The notes under the pieces were generated by a model. It worked only from the letters and a program-made list of their open reading frames with translations. It ran no database searches and was not told the DNA's origin. A stretch of 64,000 bases of DNA, from the NCBI GenBank assembly GCA_905221605.1, contig CAJNDS010000957.1, forward strand, positions 402,501-466,500. The letters run 5' to 3'. The position numbers and the translations under genes are program-made. Shown piece by piece: positions 51,543 through 61,977 of this stretch. The stretch comes from Symbiodinium natans (taxonomy: Eukaryota > Sar > Dinophyceae > Suessiales > Symbiodiniaceae). How positions within the stretch are numbered: position 1 is the stretch's first letter; each line of letters starts with the position of its first letter.

Positions 51543-51615
51543 TTAAAGCGCCGCCACCAAGGGAACCTCCACGTCGGAGGTCTCAGCATTGGCAAGGGCC
51601 TTGAGACCACAAGAG
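51543..51615 (-). CDS. C-terminal exon of the TSP1-repeat gene
   Basis: After a TGTGCAG acceptor the minus strand reads SCGLKALANAETSDVEVPLV then AAL and TAA. It fits a short cytoplasmic tail after the transmembrane exon. The link to the gene is by strand and order. Confidence 0.4.
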
Positions 51616-54600
51616 ACTGCACAGCAACACACGCCGCAAAACACTCCCCTTCACGAAGGCCTGCTCTGCATCGGCCACCATGATCTGCAGGGGACAAAGG
51701 AGGCAGCGACGAGATCAACACTGACGCACGATAACCACGCCCCTCTGAGACGTCACTGCCCTAGCCCTAGCCGCCACAATAGAAGGAAGTTGCTCCGTTC
51801 TGCACTCGGGTCTCTCCGCGCGTCCCCCAGAACAATCCTCTTCTGGGTAGCTTGCGGATGTTCTCTCAGGTGAATTGCAAGCAGGGCCTGGTTCCCTGCT
51901 GGCCGCCGGAGCCGCTGCAGGACGCCGGCGAGCCCAATGGCAGCCGAGAGCGCGAGGAAGCCACCGAAGAAAGCAAGCACAACCTCCTGGCAGAGGCTTT
52001 AGAAGTTTTTTAACGAAGCTTCGGATTCTTAGCTTAGAGGGGCCTTGGGCGTGAGAAGGGGTAAGGAGTCGTCTGAGTGCAAGACTGTACTGATCGAATA
52101 GAAGCGAAGGAAAGGAAGAATCAAGCCATGAAAAAAGCACGCGAAAATGCCTTTCAAGCCGAAGCCCTCCGTCTCCTTCATCTGGCCCTCCTCCAAGCTG
52201 CGTGTGCGGCTGTAGAGCGTCCGGTACTTCTGGATCAGGTGACGGTGGGCGCTGCCGCTCATCGCCGCATTTACGGGCCGAGTCACCTGCAAAGAGATGC
52301 GGAAGGACAACACGTTGGCTTGGTGTCTTTCACCCTTCTTGCGCATGCTCGCATACAGCAAGTAGAAGAGGAAGAGGAGAGAAGGTTGATGAAGAAGAGG
52401 AAGATGAAAAGGAAGAAGAAAAGAAATGGATGGTTCAGGCCTTGATCAGCTCGCGGGAGCGTTTTCGCTTGCCACCGCTTCCACAGCTGGCAGAGCAGGA
52501 GCTCCAGGCCGACCTCGCTAAAGGACAAAACAAATATCCCAGAGACTTCCAGAGCTTTAAAAGAAGCAAATTAAAGGTCTCTAATAGGGCGGCAGAAGAG
52601 AGCAATGGATTCACATGTTCTCTCCATAAACGACTTATAGGGCTCCCAACTGACTCTTGCCAGTATCTGCTGGCTTGAACGCACTTTTTGAAAGTGTACT
52701 GGGGACACCCATGAACGCCACGAACATCACACTGCATAGTGCTACAAAGCACTTCTCGTGAAAAATCTAAGTCGGGCGCCAGCTTTGCCAAGAGCATGCG
52801 AGCTCCTCAGGCAGGGGAAAGAAGTGCAACTCGACCAGAAGGGGTTTGTCACATTTTGCACTGCAGCCTTTCTTACATTCACGACATTCACACCAAGCCA
52901 TCCCAAGTCATGGCCAGCCATCTGGCAATCGTGGCCGAGGGTCCGCGGCGCAGGGGTTCGGGCAAGCGCCCACTTCCTCCATAGCTGCTGGAACGCATTC
53001 GCGGCCGCCCTGCGAAAGAAAGAGCGCGACCCTTTCGGCATAGATCAACGAGCAGAGGTGAGCTTTCAACCTCTCGACTTCGTTATCTCTCTCTCTCTCT
53101 CTCTCTCACCCTCTCTCACTCTCAACCGGAGATCAGTGAGAATGTGCGAGGCCTCGGCGGGGTAGACCAGGATCTTCCTCACCCGCTTCCTTTCTCCGTC
53201 GCATTGTCCGCAGGCCGCCCACCTCCCAGCACTTTCAGCTCTAGAAAAGGTTGCTCTGACTGGAGACATCTGCAGAAACCGTCTCTAAGCGTCCCGGAGC
53301 TTCCTGCACACGCTTCAAAAGCCGTAATCTGCTTGTCATCTGCTTGTAAGCTGCGCTGCCAAGGCACTCCTTCCACTGGCCATAGACACAATCCAGGGGA
53401 TGAGCACCATTGTGGCAGTGGTCACGGCCACATTCCCGGACGTCCAAGAGAGTGCCTACCACAGCGCCCCCCAAGTCCCTAAAGTCCCGAAGCTCGCTCC
53501 GCTCGCCCTCTTCTTCCCCTCCTTTTTTTCTCCCCTCTTAATGTCCTCTCCGATGTTCTGTCATGTGTTCTCTCGGTGCCTTTGCACGCAAGGCCACCGT
53601 GGTGGGGATGCTGGACAACATGCCTGTGGCGCCTGTGGGGGTGCAAAGCGTGCAGCCGTGCAGAGCTGTGATCCGAGTGGTGGAGAGTGCGTAGAATTGC
53701 TTAGAATTTGGAGGCAGCGCGGCATCGGCCTCTGCTCGCCACCGTCACAGGTGGCGCTGCAGTCCTCCCAGCTACTCCAGGCGCTGAGGACGCAATCCAC
53801 TGCCGTCCCAGCCCCACCTGCCACAAGAATGCAAAAGCTGCAACCACGACTGCATGGCCGCGCGAGACACTCAGGGACACAGAGACGGAGAGACGCAGCG
53901 AGACGCACAGACATATACAGAGACGCACAGAGACATCAAAGTAAGCCGAGGCACAGCCAGAGGGCGCTTGTTCACCCTCCGCTGGGTTACAGGGGGAGAC
54001 CTCCTGCAAGGCACCCTGGCCTGCCAGGGAAGGCGATTTAAGGACAATGAGAAAGGTAACGTGCGTGTGTGAGAGAGAGAAAGAGAGCGAGCGATTGTGT
54101 AAGATTACGCAAGCTTCAGGCCTTGAGGTAACCCCTTCCCACTGCTCTTTGCTTGAAGCCGGGACACAGTAGAGGCCGTCACCGTGCCCGTAGGCAGCGA
54201 TGCTCCGCCGCCGGAACATGATGCCCGTGCCTCGGAGAGCCCGGAGAGAGCCCCGCAGAGAGCCCAGAGAGAGCCCAAGTCAAACCTGCCCTAGTCCCCA
54301 CTCAAGCGGAGCTGGGGAAGATCCCTGTTGCCAGTGTTGAGGAGATGCGAACAAGGCAGCAGACCTCGATCTGAGCGGTCTGTGCACGATCGTGTCGCTT
54401 GCTTTCCTCACTTTATCTTGCAATTCCCCCTCTGTCGTCTGAGGTACTTGTGCAGCCCTTTCTGGGCAGCCGTGTTTCAGTCTCCCAGCAAAACACGTAC
54501 CGAGATACCGAATGGTACCGAGCCCACTTCCGTGCAGGCTGCAGCATCCGTCATCTGTGAGTGGTATGAAGTTGCACAACTGCGTCCTGTTAACACCACA

Positions 54601-57600
54601 AACTATGCCCCGACATTCCCCAGCACTCCATCAAGCAAAGAGACGCCTTACACACGCAAAGGCCACAAATTAGATCGAGCCGCAACTGCTGGAACATTCG
54701 TTCCAGCTGCTCCAGCCTGTGTACAGGCAGTCCTGTCAGATTTACCCTGACACTTGAACTGTGCGACTCGACATGCCCAGAAGAAGGCAGCCCTGCCATA
54801 CTGTCCTTGTCAGGCTGGCAATGCACATCGACGTTGCAAAACTTCGTCTCCTGCAATGAACAAGAGGAGCGTGCGCCTTTGTCGCAATATCCCACTTGTG
54901 CATATGCGTGTATTCTTTCGGGCTCGGGATGTGTGCGTTGGGCAAGAGCTGCAAAGGAGCGGTAGCATGAGTCATGGGTGTGCGCATGTGTGTGTGTGTG
55001 TGCGTGTACGTAACAGATAGGAGAGCTCGCCCTCATGACTTGTTTTCGTGGCCGTGTCCCAAGACATATACACATTGCCTCTTATCTCCTGCTGCTTCTA
55101 CGGGATATAACGAAAGGGGCTTCCCCCGGACCCCGGGCTTCAAGGCCTTTTTTGGTACGAGTCTGCATGGGTCCGCTTTGCTCCCTCTACCCTTTCTCTG
55201 TCCCTCTTTGCTCTCCCTGAATTCTGTCTTGCTTCCTTCTTTCGCGACTCTTCCTTCATGGGCCGAACCCCCTTACAGAACTGGCGGAGTGCGTGAGGCC
55301 CGGATGGCGCCTGCTCGGTCGGGACTTGCCCAGTCTGGGCTGTTCCGTCGAGTCATGATCTGCGAAACTTTTTCCCCAGACTGGCTGGAACCTTAACCAT
55401 TAAAGTGCGCTCCAGTCGGTGCGATACTAGCTCCACGTTTACGTTGGCTGAGATAAGCATGATCCCACCTGGCTTTGAATTGGGAAGACTCCTTCTTTCT
55501 TGGGAAGACTTTCTTGGGCTGTTCGATGGGCCTTTTGCGCCTGTTCCACCTGTTGCCCCTGCCTTTTACCCACTATCTGGTACACAAGTGCTCTCACTGC
55601 AGGTTTTTCCAGATGGTCGTCATGATGCAACACGAGGCAGCACGATGCAGCGTGGTGCAGCATGGTGCGACAACATGCATAACTCATTCACACCCGCTGT
55701 CCTTGTCATTCCCGATGGCCGGATGTCCACAGCTATTCGCCATGCGCTTCACCTCGCGAGGGAAGGTGATGGAATGACCGGAAGCGCTCACAGGTTGGGG
55801 CTGATTGGCCCACCTCCCTGTGTCGGAAGGTGACGCCTCCTCCACAAGTGCGGCTGCAGGGAGACCACTGCTCCCAGTCAGCCCAGAGGCCGTTGATGCC
55901 TGAGACTTGAGACATGTGAAGACTCTTACGCTGTCACAATGCCACATGCCGTGTACCCATCTAGTCGTGGCATGTGGCATTATGCCAAGGCACAGTTCTC
56001 GTGGCACACGCCAACATTGCAGGGCAGCACTTCCTGCATGTCCTGAGCGGTGGACAACTTTGGACAAGCAGCGAACCAGCAGCAGCAACTCCTGCAAAAG
56101 TGACACTCAGCGCGTCTCCTTGTCGTCACAAGGCTTGCCCCCTTCGCTTGGTAGCGTCTTGACTTGGCGGCTGCGTTTCATGAGCCCGCCGCCGCAGGAA
56201 CGGCTGCACTGGGACCAGTCTTCCCACTCGTCCCAGACGCAGTCCGCAGCACAGGCGACGGCTCCGCCTTCGCCATCTCCGCCTTGGCAGGCCTGGCTCT
56301 CGGCGACAGAGAAGAAGCAGCCGAAGCCGCCGGGCTCGCGGAGGTTGATCACGGCGCGGACGCGGCTCTGCTGTCCCGGGCCACAGGATGCGGAGCATCG
56401 GCCCCACTCCAACCAGCCTGAAACCTGGCAATCCTTCAGGTCACAGCTTGGTAGGTGGCAGGCCTTCATCTGCACAAGGTCACTCGGGCACAAGCTGCCG
56501 CCATGCTTCGGGAACTGTGTGATCTGCCTTTGGCGACGGGCGTGTGCAGAGCCACAGCTCCGGTCGCAGTTGTCCCACTCGGTCCACTCCGAGACCGCGC
56601 AATCCACTGGAGCGTGGTGGCAGGTCTCGAGCTCGTGCATGGGGCCCATGCAAGGCAGCCCACCAAGCAGTGCCCTCTTCTTGAAGTCTCGGGATCGCTC
56701 ACGCTGCATGACGAAGCTGCAGTCACTCCAGTCGCTCCAAGCATCGAACTCGCAGTCCTGCTCACTACCAAGGCCACAGTCTTCCCAAAAGCCTGCATGG
56801 CACTCCTTGACCTCGGCCAGGCGCCCGTTGCACTGCGTGCCTCCATCATCGGCCAGCTGCTTGATGCTTCGCTCCCGTGACTGGAAGCCCTCACCACAGG
56901 TAGTACTGCAGTCGCCCCATTCCTGCCATTGGCCCATCACGCAAGGCTCCGGGAGCTCTCCCTTGCAGGCCTTGGTCTGCTCAAGGTCCCCGTAGCAAGC
57001 GAGGCCACCGCGCTTGGGAGGCTGGCGAACATCCCGGCGGCGGTACCTCTGTCCGCCCATATGGCCAGTTGCATTGCTACAGTGACTCCACTGGGTCCAC
57101 TCTGAGACCTGGCAGTCCTCTGGAGCCTCGCAGGTGGATTGGCACTTCTTCGTCTCCTGTAGTGCTCCGCTGCAAGGAGAGCCGCACTCGTTGCTCATCT
57201 GGCTCACCACCCGCTGCCGCTCGCAGAGCCCAACACACGTTGGCTCATTCCACTCGCTCCACGCCCCAAAGGTGCAGTCCACCGGCACGCACTCGCTGTT
57301 ACAGTCCTGCTTGCTGGGGCAGGTCGCCACGTCAAGTTGGGAGCCAAGGCAGCCTGAATGCTTGTCACCCACGAAGAGAAAGTCGTCTGCCAGGTCGACC
57401 AACTTCAGAATGCGGTTCCGCATAGTGGTGGTGGCTCCACATGTCTCAGCGCATTCCCGTCCACTCCACTCGGACCAAACGCAGTACTTCCGATCGTGGC
57501 AGTAGCTTGTGCAGTTGGAGACCTCCTTGGCATCTTCCTCGTCGCACAACTTGCCATGCAGCGTCGGGAGCTGCTCAATGATTCGGTGCCGGGTGCGCTG

Positions 57601-58273
57601 GCCGCCGCAATGGGTGCAATCTCCCCAGTCAGACCAGTCTCCCCACCTGCAATCCTTGACAACCTTAGAGGGGGGGCTCTTCTGCGCGGCGACTCTCGCG
57701 ACTCTCTACACACCATCTCCACCATCTAACAATGGGCCCACAAGAAGGGTCTACACCGCATCCGAAAATGCTCTTCTGCTCTTTGGCCCGGGAGGCATCC
57801 ACGTGGCAAGGGATTGGGCTACAGCCTCGCACGGTCGTGAGGGTGCCGTTGCAAGGCCTCCCGCCACTGGAGGAAGGCTGCAAGACCTGAAGAGACGAGG
57901 TCACACAGAGGTCACCGTGAGGTCACAGGTAACTCTGAGGCCACAGTAACACCAGGGACCCAGGCTGTGCGCTTCCGGAGCTGCTCACCCCCGCCACACG
58001 TGACCGAGCACTCGGACCATTCGGACCAGTCCTGCAAGATGCAGTCCTGCAAAGGCACAGCAGGCACAGGCTTGTTCAACGGGGCATGAGAAGGGCATGA
58101 AACGGGGCATGAAAGCGAGGAGGTGAGGTCTCTGGACTTCGGCCATGCCTGGGCCGGCGCTGTCCCGCAGGCGGCAGGCGGCTCACTGCCGAGCAGAGGG
58201 TTGCAGTCCTCTTCGAGTCGATGGCACCAAATCGATCACGGTGATCGCATCACGCACTCATCACACACACGCA

Positions 58274-58304
<31 letters not shown>

Positions 58305-61300
58305 GCCCACACCGGGCATTGGCTGCGTCCTCGATGTCCTTGAGGCTCTCGCCATCGCCTCTCCAGCATGGCAGCGACACGGCTGGGACACATGTCAGAG
58401 TTCTGCATGTTCTGCATCTCTTGCAACATCCGAGTGGCAAGAAATTCCATTGCCACGAGCATACATGACGATGTGGCGAACTCGTTCACGAACGCCGTGA
58501 CAGTCTTTGGAGCCTAGGCACAGCAAAACTGAAATAATTTGGATCACTCACGTGACGGCCACGTGACGGCCACGTGACGGCCAGAACTAGCGCTGAGCAT
58601 TGCAGACCCCAGGCGCACTCCGACCAGCTGCTCCACAATGAGAGGCGGCAGTCCCGGTCCTGCTGCGGAGAACATGCAACACAAACATGCACGAGAACAT
58701 ATCAAAAGATGCCAAGAAGACATGAATTTCAACTAAAGCTCCTGCTCGCAGGCGGGCGGGGCCGGGTCACAGAGCCGGAAGTCCTCGCGCGGCCCCTCCT
58801 GAGCGGAAGAGGTGCAAAGATGTGAGAGACATCGAGAATCATTGGGAGACATGTGAGGAGAGATGGGGGCCGTACCGGCATGGCCCCGCAAGCCGTGGGC
58901 AGCGTGGCCAGGGAGCGGCGTCGCTTCTGGAAGCCATTACCGCAATAGGCGCTGCACTCGCTCCAGGCCTTAGCAAAGAGGTTCAATGATAGCAACAACG
59001 CTACGTTATCGGCTACCTCTGGGGAGCATTGCACTATCGAGTTACTATCGATTGCTGCTTGCTGCTCCTGTCATGCTGCTGTCTGCACAACCCTTTTGCT
59101 GCTTGTTTTTGCTGAGGCGAGTCGCACTCCACGAGCTCCAGTTGCCATCGATACACTCGCCACTGCACGGCATGATGTTGCAGAAGGTGACCTCCTTGGT
59201 CGGCGTGACATGGAGTGACTGAGTGACAGTTGCGGTACTTTTTGTGAACGTGCTCCCTTCAACTTGTCTCAGGCGTGACTTGGCTTCTAGCTTCGCGCCT
59301 CCTTGTCTTCGGCCTGGCAGGCCACACCACCATTCCGCGGTGCTGCTTCGATGGCACGGTTCCGGCGCATGGAGCCTCACAAGGACGAGACAAGGAGACA
59401 AGGGCCACCACTTTTTGAACTCTCATTCGGAGCTTTTTGAACGGCAACAGGGATTGTGAATCGCCGCCTAATGGCAGTAAACCACGTCTTCCTACAAGTG
59501 GCTGAGTTGTCTTCGCTACAGTCGGCTTCGGCAAAAGCACCGAGCCTCCTCCACAGGTCTTGGTGCAGTCGCTCCAATCCAGCCAGCCTCCCCACTGGCA
59601 GTCCACTACCTCCGCAACAGGACGCAAGGTCACAGGGGCATCAGGACAGCTTAGGACAGCTTAGGACAGCCAGTCAGCTTGGGACCGCCTCCTGTGGCTT
59701 GATCTCGCACGCCTTCAGCTCGACGGTGGTTCCATCGCAAGCCTTGGGAGAAAGCACAGAAAGCACGGTGACTCCTCAAAACGTTTCCCCTTTGAGCCCT
59801 GCCTTGCCATCCCCCGTCGCTGGCGTCAGCTCCCGTGTCCTCTTGGCGAAGCCTTCGCCCGTCTCCTGGGAGCACACGCTCCAGTCGTCCCAGTCGCCGA
59901 GTGCACAATCCCTGGCAGGCATGAGCAAACGCAACCCAAAAGCAACAACAGCAGCAAAGCACAGGAATGGTGCCCCGTCGTGCCCCATCGTGCCCCATCG
60001 TGCCCCATTCCCAATTCCCAAATCTTCGGCATCTGGAACCGACCAGGATCCGGCCTCCTTTCCCATACTTCCTATGCTTCCCCCAAGCTCACCTTCGCTC
60101 CGGGCTGGTTTTCGCCTTCACGGGTGGGCCCTCTTCCTCCTCATCCTCCTCCTCCTGCTGCGGTGGTTTTGTCCTCGGCCCACGGTCGCTTTCCGCATCT
60201 GCAGCCCGACCGTGCGGACTGGAAACCGCCGAGGTGGGCCGGCCCGGCTGCCGAGGAGGCGCGAGCAAGCAAATACAATGTCGATTGCTAACTTCGTATT
60301 CGCAGTGCTCTGCTCGTGGGTATTCTCCTGCTCCTGCTCCGTCTCCTTGTTGTTCTTTCAAGACGCTTGCTCGGAGACGATGCACTGAAGCAGCGTTGTG
60401 GCTTGGACTTACACATCCTTCGAGGATTCTGTTGGTGGATGAAGCAGGGTTTGAGATCGTGTTTTCACATGGCATGGTTGTCCTTGGTCTTGGGATCGTG
60501 CGTTGCCACGTTGTTCTTGCATCTCCCCCCAAGATGGAAATTAACGAAATGTAAACATGTTGCGGCAACTCTGATCAGTCCCGCACTTGCTTCTTCGGAT
60601 TCCGGGCTCTGCAAGACACTTCTTCTCACGCGCCTGCTGATGGGAACACAGGCTTGTGTATTGCAAGGTGACACCTCCTGTGCAGGGCAACAGGGATGCA
60701 AAAGGGAAAGGCTTAAAGGGCGTGGGGGTCTCAAGGAGCCCAAGGCCAACATCAAACAGCATCCAACAATCACAAAAGATGCACGACAAAAAACATTGAC
60801 TCTGCTCTCACACGGCAGCTCTCACAGCAGCGTGTCACTCCTTCAAGGAGCTCGTTGGGCAAGCGCCGCCGTAGCTGTTGTAGCGCATGAGCCGTCGGTG
60901 ACGGTAGGTTTGCCCACCATGGCAGGACTTGTCACACGCAGTCCACGCTGACCACCTTCGTTCGGATAGACACGACAAACGCAGAGCACCGGACGACCCA
61001 ACCCCAAGGCGCTCTCATCCGAGTGCAGGCCAAGCGTCTCAGACACGATGCAGTCTTCACCCGCCTGGCGTCACTCGTTAACGTAGCTAGAAGTACCCAA
61101 AAGTGCCTCTAAGGCACCCCCAGTGTCAGGACCGACTGCACTGCAGCGTGGCCTGCGGAGCACAGGCGTCGGCCTCCATGAGCCTTGGTGGCTTGGTGTC
61201 CGGACCACGTAACATGGCAACAACCACCCCTCTGCGTTCTGTGTCAGAGGATTCTTGAGCCCCTACTAGTGATTACTCTCATGTGCCACCAAAATGCGAA

Positions 61301-61925
61301 ACGTTGCAGCCCATGCCTTCACCCTCGGGGCTGACCAACACCATGCGGCTCCTGGTCAGGGATCCACCCTGGAGGAATTTGCGAGGTTGCCAAGGCTCCC
61401 CGACCTCCCGAAGTTTACTTACGTAGAGTCTAAGAGCTGCTACTGTCAGTCTCTGCGGTAATTGCGCGGGGCGCGCAAGCCTTTTCGTGCCCCTGCGAGT
61501 GAAAGATTTAGCTGCCCCGGAGCCCGCACTGCACTGCAACCTACCTGCTTTCAAGGAGAGTGCAGTTCATCTCTGCGGGGGCAGGGCATCGCTGTCAAAT
61601 GAAACGGGGACTCTCGTTGCCTCGTCTTCTGGAGGGACAGGCGGCCACAAGGTGACCACTCCGACCAGGTGCCTCAGAGCACAGCAGCATATAGCAGCAT
61701 CCAGCATCATGCCCAGGCCGCGGAGTGTGAGAAGAGTGCGAGAAGAGTGCAAGAAGGGTGCGAGAAGAGTGAGAGCGTGTGGCAGAGTTTGGCCCAGTTG
61801 CTGATTTGGCAGTCCTGCGAGGGGCAGGACTCCACGGAGCAGGCCTTGGTCTCCATCAGGGCATCGTCGCAGGTTTGGCCACTGAGGTAGTCCTCGCATC
61901 TCACGCGCTAACCAAGCGAGAGAGA

Positions 61926-61977
<52 letters not shown>

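Noticed and set aside
55907-56995. 362-codon plus-strand frame
   Set aside because: It is the antisense of the nine-repeat TSP1 exon, which shows clear Cys and Trp motifs on the minus strand.
59456-60388. 310-codon plus-strand frame
   Set aside because: Antisense to TSP1 exons and introns; Ser/Pro-rich with no motif.
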